This document shows, piece by piece, positions 43,025 through 54,429 of a DNA stretch of 64,000 nucleotides. The notes under the pieces were generated by a model, which worked only from the letters and a program-made list of their open reading frames with translations, ran no database searches and was not told where the DNA came from. Location of the stretch: positions 11,925,501-11,989,500 of the forward strand of contig JAGTYA010000025.1 in the NCBI GenBank assembly GCA_024291935.2, written 5' to 3'. The stretch is from Okapia johnstoni (Eukaryota; Chordata; Mammalia; Artiodactyla; Giraffidae). The first letter of the stretch is position 1. Every line of letters starts with the position of its first letter. The position numbers and the translations under genes are program-made.

Positions 43025-44328
43025 ACTGGTAATTGCAAACACCCTCTTGCAACAACACAAGAGAAGACTCTACACATGGACATCACCAGATGGTCAATAC
43101 TGAAATCAGATTGATTATATTCTTTGCAGCCAAAGATGGAGAAGCTCTATACAGTCAGCAAAAACAAGGCCAGGAGCTGACTGTGGCTCAGATCATGAAC
43201 TCCTTATTGCCAAATTCAGAATTAAATTGAAGAAAGTAGGGAAAACCACTAGACCAGTCAGGGATGACCTAAATCAAATCCCTTATGATTATACAGTGGA
43301 AGTGACAAATAGATTCAAGGGATCAGATCTAATGGACAGAGTGCCTGAAGAACTATGGATGGAGGTTCGTGACATGGTACAGGAGGCAGTGATCAAGACC
43401 TTCCCCAAGAAAAAGAAATGCAAAAAAGCAAAATGGCTGTCTGAGGAGGCCTTACAAATAGCTTTGAAAAAAAGAGAAGTAAAAGGCAAAGGAGAAAAGG
43501 GAAGATATACCTGTCTGAATGCAGAGTTTCAAAGAATAGCAAGGAGAGATAAGAAAGCCTTCCTCAGTGACCAAGCAAAAAAATAGAAGAAAACAATAGA
43601 TTGGGAGAGACTGGAGATCTCTTCAAGAAAATTAAGAGATACCAAGGGAATATTTCATGCAAAGATGGGCTCAATAAAGGACAGAAATGGTATGGACCTA
43701 ACAGAATCAGAAGATATTAAGAAGAAGTGGCAAGGATAACTATACAAAAAAGATCTTCATGAACCAAATAAGCACACTCTAGGTGAGTGTGGTCACTCAC
43801 CTAGAGCCAGAGAACCTGGAATGTGAAGTCAAGTGGGCCTTGGGGAGCATCACTACGAACAAAACTAGTGGAGGTGATGGAATCCCAGTTGAGCTATTTC
43901 AAATCCTGAAAGATGATGCTGTGAAAGTGCTGCACTCAATATGCCAGCAAATCTGGAAAACTCAGCAGTGGCCACAGGATTGGAAAAGGTCAGTTTTCAT
44001 TCCAATCCCAAAGAAAGGCAATGCCAAAGAATGTTCAAACTACTGCAGAATTGCCCTCACCTCACATGCTAGCAAAGAAATGCTCAAAATTCTCCCAGCC
44101 AGGCTTCAACACCATGTGAACTGTGAACTTCCAGATGTTCAGCTGGATTTAGAAAAGGCAGAGGAACTAGCAATCAAATTGCCAACATCTGTTGGATCAT
44201 CGGAAAAGCAAGAGAGTTCCAGAAAAACATCTATTTCTGCTATACTGACTATGCTAAAGTCTTTGACTGTGTGAGTCACAACAAACTGCGGAAAATTCTT
44301 CAAGAGATGGGAATACCAGACCACCTGG
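43025..44328 (+). mobile_element. BovB LINE, inverted 5' segment of the same insertion
   Basis: This plus-strand segment holds the BovB region between the endonuclease and the reverse-transcriptase core. It includes codons for KTTRPVRDDLNQIPYDYTVE (from about 43242), SGGDGIPVELF (from about 43870), IPIPKKG, and DYAKVFDCV (motif A aspartate kept, about 44249). It stops at EMGIPDHL (about 44304-44327), exactly where the minus-strand segment starts, and the two overlap by about 35 bases. Frames break at 43584 (stop) and near 44150. The right-hand target duplication cagcaaaggaag is at 44329-44340, so both segments are one insertion. Confidence 0.95.
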
Positions 44329-45144
44329 CAGCAAAGGAAGCCATCAACAAAATGAAAAGACCACCTACTGAATGGGAGAAAATATTTGCAAGTCAGATAT
44401 CTGATAAGGAACTAATGTCCAAAAACTGTAAAGAACTCATACAACTCAATAGCAAAAACCATAAACCTAATTAAAAAATGGGCAGCGGATCTAGATAGAT
44501 GTTTTATTTAAAGAAGACATACCAATGGTGAATAGGCGCATAAAAAGATGATCCTCATCATTAATCATCAGGGAAATGAAAATCAAAACCACAATGAGGT
44601 ACCACCTCACACCAGCAGGAACGGCCATCGTTAAAAAGTCTACAAACAACAAATACTGGAGTGGGTGTGGAGAAACGGGGGTCCTCCTACACCGTCGGGG
44701 GGATGTTACTGAAGCAGCCAGGACAGAAAACAGTACGGAGGTTCCTCAAATAATTAAACAACGGAACCACTACATGACGCAGCAATTCCACGTCTGGGTG
44801 TTTACCCAGAGAAAATGAAAACACTAACTCAAAAATATATCTGCACCCAAATTCTCTGCAGCGTTATCTACAACAGCCAAGACACGGAAACAACCTAAGT
44901 GTCTACTGCCAAATGGAAGGATAAGGAGACTGCTCACACATACAAGGGAACATTATTCCGATATAAAAACAAATGGACTCCTGTCATCTGAAACAGCATG
45001 GGTGGACCTCGCAGGGATATGTCAAGTGAACTAAGTCAGACAAAGACAAATGCCATATGATCTCATATATGGAGTAGAAAAACAAACATAAAACTACTCC
45101 CTCCCCACAAGCTGACAGGTACAGAGAACAGACTGGTGGTTTCC

Positions 45145-47965
45145 AAAGGCAGGAGGTGGGGGTGGAAGGCATGGGGGAGGGAGTCACAAGGCAAAAAGGG
45201 AAAATATTTGACTGTAGAACTGTTTGTAGCCCAGTAAGTTCTTGGGGCATGGCACTCCCTCACCCACCTGACTGCAAGCCTCACAAGTGTCCTGTTCTAA
45301 TAAATCACTTCTTATCAAATGAAAGGGAAAAAAGGAAAATAAAATAAAATGCAGATGTAATTTTAAGAAGTGAAATGCTTGTCCATGTACCCCTGAGATC
45401 ACTGCTGACATCACCAATGGGGTCACCAGATCTCCCTTGGGGGCCTCTGTGTAGAAGTGCACCTGCTGGAACCTGGTGGCCTGCGGAGACGTGTCCGGCG
45501 GGCTGTTGGGGGGTGTAGGGGGAGACTGGGGCACCCCAGCTGGGGAGGACTGAGCTGGGGAGCGGGGGTGGAAGGGGGAGGGCCGAGCGGGGCTGGGGGC
45601 CTGACGCACCCCCACCCCCCACTGCTGTCACCCAGGCTGCAGGACCAGGGGCCAGAGCTGACCCTCGCACGGGTTCCCGGGCTGTCTGTCAGTCTGGGGG
45701 ACAGCGTGTCATCAGAACACCCTAACTGAGGCCGTCCCTTCTTCTGGGTCCTCTGGGGAGGAAGGCTCGCTCTTGTGTATCAGTCAGCTCTTGCTGTGTA
45801 ACAAGTCACACCACAACCCAGGGGCCCGAAACAGCCAACATATCCCATGAGGCCCAGTGTTGGTTGAGCAGTTCTGCTGATCTCGGTGTGTGTAGGGGGG
45901 AAGTTTGGGGGGCTCACTCACACCTCTGGGGCTGTGGGGGTCCGAGAGCAGCTCCACAGATCTGGGCAGGGGCTCCTGTGTGGGAGGGCTGGCTGGGTGC
46001 AGGCTGTCCTAGGAGGCCGGGACCTCTCTCCTGGCTCCTATCACGGGCGGCCTTAGCTTGTTCACAGGGCAATTCAGGCTCCACAAGTTCAGGTCTGCAC
46101 GGTGCCGTTTCTACTTGGTCTGTGGCCCAGCATGTCACCAGGTGGCCCAGGACGGTGGGGAGGTGGACCCCCTGTCATGACGGGCAGAGGTGCAAAGCCA
46201 CATCACATGGGGCATGGAGGCAGGGGGATGAGGACCTGGGGCCAGGTCATACCTGCCCACCACACCTTGTGACCGGCAGACTGGAGCCCCAGCCACTGCT
46301 GGTCGGCCAGAGGCCCTTTGCCAGTGGGCCACTCCATCCACTTGGCCCTTGGGGAGCCCACAGGCCGGGAGGGCTTTGGGGGGCGCAGCCACCGGCCTTC
46401 TGGCACTGGAGGTACAGGACGGAGGGCCTTGCCAAACACAGGCCACCGGTGGGACAGGGGCCGGGAGAAGGCCGAAGTCCTCCCGGCCCTGAGTCTCCTG
46501 GGCCCAGAAGGTATTTCTCATTGTGTTCCAGCTGGAGGCGGAGGCCCCCGGGGGAAGGGAGGGCGTGGGCGCCGAGCTGGGGTTCAGGGGACGCTGTGGG
46601 GGGGCCGGCTTCTGCTTCAGGGGCCGCACCTCCAGCGGGCCCAGGGCTGGGACCGAATGTCGACCAGGACGTTCGTGTCCAGAGATGGAGCACGCCGGGC
46701 CTCCCGGTCCAGGCGCTGGGGCTGGGCGGGTGGGTGAGGAAGGAGGGGCCGGCCCGGATCCCAGGTCACCGTCCACGTGCTGGTGCGGCTGTGACGACGC
46801 TCTGGAGCCGAGTTCTCCTACTTCCTTCTGACCCCCGGGAACAGCGCTGACAGCGAGACTCAGGACACGTCCGTGCTCGGTGGTGCGTGCACGTGCCCCG
46901 ATTCCCGGAAGGAAACTGCGGGAAGACCGTCCGCTCTGTGCCCTGGACAGGCATGGGGAAACACGCACAGTGGGGCTGTCCCTGACCCCTCGGGCTGGTC
47001 CCCCCGCCGGTGCCGGGGGAGTGGGGGCCCTGGGCCTCCTGCCACGCACCTGCAGGGCGAGCCACGGCATCCTTGCTGGGGGCCTCCTCCACTGCCCCTG
47101 CCCGTGGGGTGCACGGGGGAGGGCTGGCCTGGCTGCCCCGCACCCCCACACGCAGACAGAGAAGGAAATCGGCCACGGGGCCCCCCCCGTCCTCAGTGCG
47201 GGAGGCTCTGAAACGCTGAGGGTCCCCCCAGCGTGCTGGCGCTTGAGATGCCTGGAAGAGAGCCACGTGCACCGCGCCACCATGTTCTGCAGGGAGAAGT
47301 CACTGCCCTGCAAGCGATCTCTCAAGTCCTCCAACGGCTTCAAGCGGAAGCCTCGACCCCCTTGGTCACACTTGCTAACCTCCCTTCTTTTAGACGCGGA
47401 GCATGCCGGGCCCGCGTCTTGCCAGGCGGCGGAATCGGATTTGAGTTTTTGACGTTATTTTGACTTCACTGTGTTTTCTGGTACTCACAGAAAATGGCTT
47501 GCTTCCACTGATGAAGTGGTATAAAGTTTCCTCTTAGGTACACACCAAATATAAATGAAGGAAATAGAAAAATAAAAGAAGATTTAGGTATGAATTGAAA
47601 GGAACCAACATTTGAGAAAGTCTGAAATGAGAAAGGAGGGAAGAGGTGAAGGGAGATCTGGCTCAGGACGAGGAGCAAAATCTAGAGGACGAGGTGAGCG
47701 CGTCCTCACAGAGGACAGTGTGTTGGGACCACCCGAGTCGTCCCCGAGCCCCCGGCTCCTGTGGACATGCCCGGCCCGAGGGTAGGGGTCTGGCGGCTGA
47801 TGGCTCTCTGGGGCCTCTGAGCTGCATCTGCAGTTGGGAGTCAGGGGCTGTGTCCAGGGGATGGACGGGCCGTAGGTCACCTCTCGGGAAGCGTCCATTC
47901 TCTCTGAGTCCCGAGGGCAGGCTCTGGTCCTGGCACACTGCTCAGTTGGCCAAGCCCACTCCCCA
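45145..47965. other. GC-rich DNA, one old repeat, long chance open frames, no gene recognised
   Basis: An ancient repeat lies at about 45775-46110 (gctcttgctgtgtaacaagt). From 45864 to 47343 two long open frames face each other: 328 codons on plus and 402 on minus. Both begin at TTG, not ATG. Their predicted residues are dominated by Pro, Ala, Gly, Arg and Ser without a domain. CpG density is fairly high at 46540-47420. AT-balanced DNA follows at 47440-47660. Confidence 0.5.
45775..46110 (+). mobile_element. Ancient mammalian repeat relic, family uncertain
   Basis: Begins gtgtatcagtcagctcttgc, then tgtgtaacaagtcacacc, and continues with an atatcccatgaggccc segment and gcagttctgctgatctcggt. 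The phrase is common in an old mammalian repeat class that I cannot name safely. Confidence 0.45.
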
Positions 47966-47977
47966 GTTAAATCTTGA

Positions 47978-48410
47978 TAAAGTGAAGTCACTCAGTCGCC
48001 CATGGACTGTAGCCCACCAGGCTCCTCTGTCCATGGACTTTTCCAGGCCAGAATACTGGAGTGGGTAGCCTTTCTCTTCTCCAGGGGATCTTCCCAATCC
48101 AGGGATTGAACCCAGGTCTCCCGCGTTGCAGGTGGATTCTTTACCAGCTGAGACACAAAGGAAGCCCAAGAATACTGGAGTGGGTAGCCTCTCCCATCTC
48201 CAGCGGATCTTCCCAACCCAGGAATTGAACTGAAGTCTCCTGCATTGCAGGCGGATTCTTTACCAGCTGAGCTACCAGGGAAGCCTGAGAATACTGGAGT
48301 GGGTAGCCTTTCTCTTCCCCAAAGGATCTTCCCTACCCAGAGATCAAACCCGGGTCTCCCGCTTTGCAGACAGATGACTTACCATCTGAGCCACCAGGGA
48401 AGCCCAAGGG
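47978..48410 (-). mobile_element. Bov-A SINE with three tandem Bov-A units, antisense
   Basis: Three consecutive units start at aatactggagtgggtagcct near 48052, 48171 and 48290, about 120 bases apart, each ending in (t)taccagctgag or taccatctgagc plus ccagggaagcc. The usual Bov-A2 has two units. The flank aatcttga at 47970-47977 and 48411-48418 is a target-site duplication, so the whole three-unit array is one insertion, or grew after insertion. Confidence 0.93.
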
Positions 48411-48419
48411 AATCTTGAC

Positions 48420-51400
48420 AGCAGTGTCCTAAGAGTGGAGCCCGTCCAGGGTCCCCCACTCATAGGGGGCTCACCCTCCCTCACGCCTGGTCCATCAGGA
48501 CGCTCCTGGGCTCATGGACCGAGGGTGGGATGGCTGGTCTAACCCGGTGGAGTGATCCCTCCCTTCCTTCCCTGCTGGGCTCCTGTCCGGGCTAGTGGGT
48601 CTTGGTAAGTCTGACCCAATCACCTAACTCCATTTAACAAACCGTCTCCTCTTCCTTTGTTTTTACTATTTTTTTCACATTTGTGTCACTAGATATTAAG
48701 ATAGGAGATTCTGAGACCTCACTCCTTGTTAGCACTGTCACCCCAGTTTCAGCCTGGTGGCCCCCATCACAACCCCGGGGGCGCCGACTGGTGTGACCGC
48801 CCAGGGCGGCAGGCTGCCCTCCCCCGCTGCAGCCCATGGGGAGCTGAAGCTGACATGCAGACAGGAGACCACCTGCCACGCTCCCGGGCCGGGCTTCGTG
48901 ATGGGGTATCTCCTGTGTTCTCACTTATTGTGAAGCAAAGGAGGACTCTGTGCGTGCAGCTCAGCATGAGCTCTGACCATAAAAGAAGTGAAGCCTATTC
49001 ATGGAAAACGGCTCAGAGCCCTGGATCGGGCCGGATCTAGGTTTTCAGCCAGACCCACCGGGGTTTGAGTTCTGGGCCCATGTCTTACTCCATTTCACTT
49101 GCTGTGTTGGAAATTGTTCAGCGGCATCTTCTTTAACAAGAACGAAATGTGGGCTGGGCTCAGGGCAGCTCTCTGTCAGACAGGGCTGTAACAGCCACCG
49201 TGCACCCACTGTCGTCACGGGGATCAAAAGAGACCACGCAGGTGGGTGCCTGACACAGGGGTGGCTTCTCTTTGGCCAGAGTCAGGAATGGCTGTCACTG
49301 TTTAGAACGAGATCAGACACACTTGGGGACATGATCCATTAATTCGCCTGCTTGTCAATAATCATCGCTTGATCCCGCCACACTCTTCTCAGACTTGAAC
49401 TAAAGGAACATAACAAGACGCCTGCTAGGCCCAGGTCCCGGGTCTGAGCTCTGAGCTGGAAGCTGCAGACCCTCTTCACCTCCAGCTCAGCGAGTTCAAG
49501 CCCAGGCCCCCCCCGCCCACGCTGGGCTCCCTGTCCCCTGCCCCACTCGGGGCTCCCTGTCTCCTCGCCCTCTGCTGGGACGTCCTGTCCCCTCTCCCCA
49601 CCAGGGGCTCCCTGTCGCCCCAACCTCCCCTGGGCAGCACGACCCTCACCCCCTGCCCTCCACCCTGGATGACGCTGTGTGGATGTCCCTTTCCTCTCCA
49701 GCCCCCATGACAGTGCCTACACCCAGCCCGGGCATTTCTACCCTCAAGGACGGGGGCTCTGCTCCGGCCTGGGCTGGAGAGGAGAGTCCATACCTGTCTC
49801 TCCAGCCCAGGGCTGGACCCATTGCAGGAGCCTAATCGATGACCGCTGGTGAGCCCACAGCAGGCCTGCAGGACTCCTCTCTGAGCTGTCTCCCCAGTGC
49901 TCACTCCCCACCGTCTCCCTGGTGCTCCTCACACCTTGATGGGCCACTGTCGGGGACTCAGGGAGCGTCTGCTCTCTGCCCTGTCCCCCCCACTGAAGAT
50001 TCACAGCACACCGTCAGTCTTCCGTGAGCGAGGCCCCCACCGTCCGCCAAGAGGGACCTTCAGTCACTCCTCGTGAACCAGGTTTCTCCAGGAGCCCCAG
50101 GCTCCCCCTGTGTGGATGCACACGCTTTCCTGAGTGGAATGTGGGGGCCCAGGAAAGAGGGAGGGAACAGGGCAGTGGAGACAGAACCCCCCGAGCTGCA
50201 GCAATTAGCCGAGGACGGTGACAAGCCCCCAGGAGCCGCTGGACACCCTGCCACCTAACAGCCCAATCCCAGTCTGCCTCCCTGAATCCGCTTGCGTCCC
50301 TCATGTGGATCTGGAGTAGAGGAGGACCGCGTGTGTCCAGGGGCAGAGAATGTAGTTAGCAGCCCGCGGGCTGCCTCTCAAAGCTGTCACCCTCCCGTTT
50401 GCCCTAATGCTGCAGGTTTTCGGTCCTCTGGGCTATGTCTCTCCTTGCCCTTCCTTTCTGCAATTCAGGTTTTGAACAGTAAGCAGGGGCAAGAATCTGT
50501 AAAAAGGACTATGGGGTTACACCAGGGATTCCTGGAAGTCATGGAAGCTTACTTTAAAAAGTCTCACGGCAAACGCAAACTTTATAGCTGTATTTATAGA
50601 GGAAGCAGATGTTCCCCGGGCACTTCCCACAGGCCTAGCAGGGAGGTCCGGAGAGGGAGAGACAGTTGCTGAAGGTCACACAGCTAAGACACAGACCCAA
50701 GGGCTGTCTCGGGCCTCCCACACCCGGGATGGGTGCCCAGGCGGGGGCTGCATGACCCCATTGCCCTCATATGTGGGTGTGGTCCCTGACTCCTGGTGCA
50801 CGGGGGCCGAGATGGGACAGGCAGGGCTTCCAGACCCAGGCGTCCTTCCTGGCCAGACCAGAAGGCCCCTGGGGCCCCTTTGAGATTGGCCCCACGGGGG
50901 AGGTCAGGCCTCCACCCCGAGTGGTTGTGGGAGCTCGTCCCCAGAAAGGCCGAGGCAGCACAGACGCCCTCTTGCTGGGCTGGCCTCCCAGACCCATTCA
51001 CCGACCACCTTGGCGGTCCCTAGGGCTCACAGCTGCTCCCTGCACCCCAGGACTGGCCTGCTTACGCCCCACCGCCCTGGATGTGCAGATGCCGCATCCC
51101 AAGGCGGACACGGTCCTCGGGGAACTGGGGCGGCTCATCACCCTCAGCTTCAGCAGCACCCCGATTTTATCCACCAGTTTCGTGAGCTGTGGATCGAGAC
51201 AGGATCTTGTTGTTTCCGTGTGCGTCTTCCTGACGACCGGCATCAGAGTCAGCGTCTTCCCTCTATTTCCTCTCCAGGAGCTCACATCCTCCGGCTGTCT
51301 CCTAGGCGCTGCTTATCTCTTCGTGTTACGGAGACGTGTTGTTTGTGCACTGGACACTTGGGACAGACCCTTCCATGTAGGGCAGGGTGCTGGTTCAGTT

Positions 51401-52090
51401 CTTCTCCAGGCGCGGGACTGGGAACCTGGGCCCCCTCCCTGGGCACAGCCGGGTCTCAGGGCACAGAGGAGCTGCCTGGTCCAGCCCTGCAGCCTCTCTG
51501 CATGCCTGTCCCCTGCCCTCGCCGTTTCGCACCTGGCTCAAGCAGCCAGGCCCCACATCAGGCAGCAGGCCTCCCGGGCTGGAGGCTCAGGAGGGGACAG
51601 GCTGTCCTGTCAGCAGCCACACGGAGCACCAGGACGCAAAGCTCCGTCCACTGGATGTGGAGATCAGGGCAAGGGCCAACAGCCACACCAAGCCTCTCAA
51701 GCTGCGGGTGTGGGGGGCGGGCTGACCATGCTCTCAGGCCCCACCTCACGCCGCTGCAGACAAAACCCGAGAAAAGAGTCCGCCTGGATCCAGGTGCACT
51801 CCTCCGACCCCGGAAGGGACAGCAGCTGTCGGCTGTTTGGACGAGCACTCATCTGGGCGCTGCCATGGAGGCGGGTGTAGTTAACTTTGTCCGTCTGCTG
51901 ATCCAGACTGCCCGGCCCGGCCCTCGGGCCTGTCTAAGCAGGGGACAGCCCATCACGTAGACTCGGCCTTCGTTGAGGAGTAAGATGGTTTCCGACCACC
52001 TTGCCAGTGGCCGGCTCTGCAGACCTCGGGTTTTCCTGGCCGCCCCACAACCGCCCACAGTACGGCTTTTCTCTCTGTATCCGGATCTGT
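48420..52090. other. GC-rich single-copy DNA, no gene recognised
   Basis: A MIR core in antisense is visible at 50640-50692 (gaaggtcacacagctaagac). Between 50771 and 51960 two plus-strand frames are open together. One has 369 codons and begins at ATG (50771-51880), the longest ATG-started frame outside the minisatellite. The other has 316 codons and begins at TTG. Neither shows a domain. An AT-balanced stretch (48600-48700) is unassigned. Confidence 0.5.
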
Positions 52091-52094
52091 GCAG

Positions 52095-52220
52095 GCGTGC
52101 TACATAGCTTCATTCACGTCTGACTCTCTGCGGCCTCATGGATGCAGCCTGCCGGGCTCCTCTGTCCACGGGATCCTCCAGGCAAGAACGCTTGGGTGGG
52201 CTGCCATGCCCTTCTCATCT
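52095..52220 (-). mobile_element. Truncated Bov-A SINE, antisense
   Basis: Diverged plus-strand phrases: gtctgactctctgcggcctc (52119-52138), atgcagcctgccgggctcct, then aagaacgcttgggtgggctg (52183-52202). The head end is missing. Confidence 0.85.
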
Positions 52221-52224
52221 GTGT

Positions 52225-52835
52225 CTGTCTACCACCTGTTCTAATTCCCCACTGAAGTCCTGACTAATACAGACAAATAAGCAGGAAATATTTAACTGGG
52301 AGAGGGGACAAGAAGCACATTTTGCTGCAGCCAGTAGAGATGCCTTTCCAAGACGTGTCTGGACACAACCACCTGGGTACCCAGACATTGGGGGCTTGAC
52401 CGAAGTTGCCCAGGGTCCTTGGTCTGGATGGCATGGTAAGTGCAGCAGTCGTCCAGAACACAGGTGACCAGCCTTGGACGAGCAAGAACACTGTGCAGAA
52501 GAGAAGAGGCAGATGGAGCCTTGTCTTGAATACGGCTAGTCAAGGAGATGGGCTCGAGGAAGTGCAGTGGTCAGTGTTGCTTGTTTTCCAGGCAGCCAGT
52601 CCATAGGCAGGAGGGCAGACCAGAGGAGAGTCACTCACTGTCCAAGACGCCACGGCTAAGAAGACACACCTTGAGGGCAAGGCCAGTGTGGCTAGCGAGG
52701 CCAGCTCATCGCCGGCCAGAACAAGTCCAGGGGCTTGTCCCCGACAGTGCCATAGCTATGCAGGATCCCCATGGCCTTTGTACCCTTGGTGGAGGGTTGT
52801 CCTTGAGGCCAGCCCCATGTGCGCTTGCGCTGGAG
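52225..52835. other. Single-copy DNA, no gene recognised
   Basis: Mixed composition. Nothing nameable. Confidence 0.45.
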
Positions 52836-52839
52836 GTAG

Positions 52840-53130
52840 GCTGCGGTTTATTTTTCTTGTTTATCCAAGAAGCTATTTTTGTTCATTAAAATCTAGTTAC
52901 TCGCTGTATCTAGCCAGGATCCTGGAGTGCTCGCTTGGTTAATTTGAGTGAGCAGAGCTTTGACGAAGTAATTTTATTGTCCTATGGGATTGGCCAGCTT
53001 ATGCCAAGCCTCACTCTTTCCGTTGAAATGGAGTTAATTTTCGCTGAAATTGCTTCTCAGCAGACAAACGCATTCCCCATCATTGAGGGCTTATGCTTCT
53101 GCAGTTCTATTATTCCCTAATTTACGCACC
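52840..53130. promoter_or_regulatory. Candidate conserved non-coding element
   Basis: An AT-balanced, non-repetitive 290-base island lies in GC-rich surroundings. It includes tggttaatttgag (52936-52948), tgacgaagtaattttattgt (52961-52980), gattggcc (52989-52996) and ggagttaattttcgctgaaa (53030-53049). Homeobox, CDX-like TTTATTG and CCAAT-type sites are close together. There is no open frame of note. Confidence 0.42.
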
Positions 53131-53134
53131 CAGG

Positions 53135-53795
53135 CAGCACAGGATCCGTGCCCTACAGATGGAGCCTCCGGCAAGGTGGAGGGACGCGGAGAGGGGCGGG
53201 CACCCGCTCAGCCCACGTGCCTGGTCAGAATTGGCCCTCAGTTCCAGTCATTAGCCACGCAATGGTCGGTGCAGCTGCAGCCCCTGTGCGCCCAGCTCGG
53301 TGCCCAGCACAGCAGGAGGACACAAGGAGGGGGTGGTGGTGAGATTTCTGCCTTTGAAGACCTCAGTAGACTTAATCCCAAGACTCAGAAACCGTGCAGG
53401 ACAAAGAGGACTCGGGTTCGGCCCTGGTCCAGGATATGAAGGTGGACGCACATTCCTGTGGGACCTGGAAAAGGAAGAGCATGGCCCTTGCAGGGGACCT
53501 GCTGTGAGGAGTCCTGACACCTCTGTGAACTTTAGGAGGGGCTGTGGAGTGGGCAGGGCTGGAGGGACTGAGCAAAGGGGTCCCCGGGGGCACAAAGACC
53601 CCAGTGGACTTCAGAGAGGAGGTCAGGCCACGGCCAGGGTCATCTGAGGCATAAAGGGGGCCGAAGGTAAGATCAAGGCTGAGGGAGGGTCCTTGGGCCC
53701 CCAGACAGCTGTGGCCAGCACCATGGATAGCTCCACCCCCCAGCAGAGCCTGGTGCGGCCAGTGGGCGTCAGCGCCCTGGCCCCAGCTGGGTTAG
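53135..53795. other. GC-rich single-copy DNA between two candidate elements
   Basis: Nothing nameable. Confidence 0.45.
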
Positions 53796-53799
53796 AGGA

Positions 53800-54420
53800 T
53801 GTGTCTAAACCCATGTTCTCTAATTCAGCCTTGGCTGGAATGAAGCTGAAGCAGAAGCTGTGGGCTTTGCTTGCAGTTAATGAAGAAACTTGAAAAAAAA
53901 ATGGGAATCTGTTGACACAGATGCTTTGAGAAGACACGCAATAAGCTGGCCGTTACATCTTGTTAGATGGATTAGGAGAGCGCTGGGAGTATTTGCATAG
54001 CAATTACCATAAAATTCAAGTTCAATCTATACTTGTTTTATGTCTTGCCTTCAGAAAGTTGGGCTTCTGTCTACATCTGTTTGCTAAGAAGATCCATTTT
54101 CTTGTAATATTGAAATATTGTCATCATAGTTTACAAAAGTGTTGACTTGTAATACTGAGATTAAAAATGTTTATTAGGGGAAAAAAGCTACGTTTGTTAA
54201 AATGTTTGTACAAGGAAAGCATTCATGCAAAGTTACGCATTTACCTTGATGAAATTAACCCCCTACTTTCCTCACTAATCCAGAAAACCACAGCCAACTC
54301 GGATGTGCGTATAAGAGAAAGCTGACTTCCTTCCTATTAGGAACACGGCAAAATGCACATTTCCATGTAAAATGTATTTGCAATTCAGCTAAATGATGAG
54401 TCATAATCTTTGTTCACAGG
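53800..54420. promoter_or_regulatory. Candidate conserved non-coding element, about 600 bp
   Basis: This is the largest AT-rich island in the window that matches no repeat. It holds a POU octamer ATTTGCAT (53991-53998) with CAATTA three bases on (54001-54006), an AP-1/MAF site in ATGATGAGTCAT (54393-54404, core TGAGTCA 54397-54403), and several TAAT, TTGTTAAAA and FOX-like tgtttatt words. There is no long frame. The composition and site density resemble known developmental enhancers; this is inference. Confidence 0.5.
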
Positions 54421-54429
54421 GGCCAGGGG

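Larger units (their letters stand above)
41580..45140 (+). mobile_element. L1 ORF2 3' half, sense, split by a CHR SINE and a BovB
   Basis: L1 parts are 41580-41765, 41888-41995 and 44329-45140. Sense phrases include gtcagtctcttctataagcg (41591-41610), aaatgggacaacatcaaact (41950-41969), catcaacaaaatgaaaagac (44342-44361) and ggtaccacctcacaccagca (44599-44618). Removing the BovB and one copy of its 12-bp duplication gives a continuous L1. The 3' UTR begins about 45050. Confidence 0.93.

Noticed and set aside
43227..44274. Functional BovB reverse transcriptase gene
   Set aside because: Conserved residues are visible, but stops and frameshifts break the ORF, and the element is inverted and 5'-truncated.
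46135..47343. 402-codon minus-strand open frame as a gene
   Set aside because: It starts at TTG, with the first ATG 20 codons in. It is low in complexity and overlaps long frames on the other strand.
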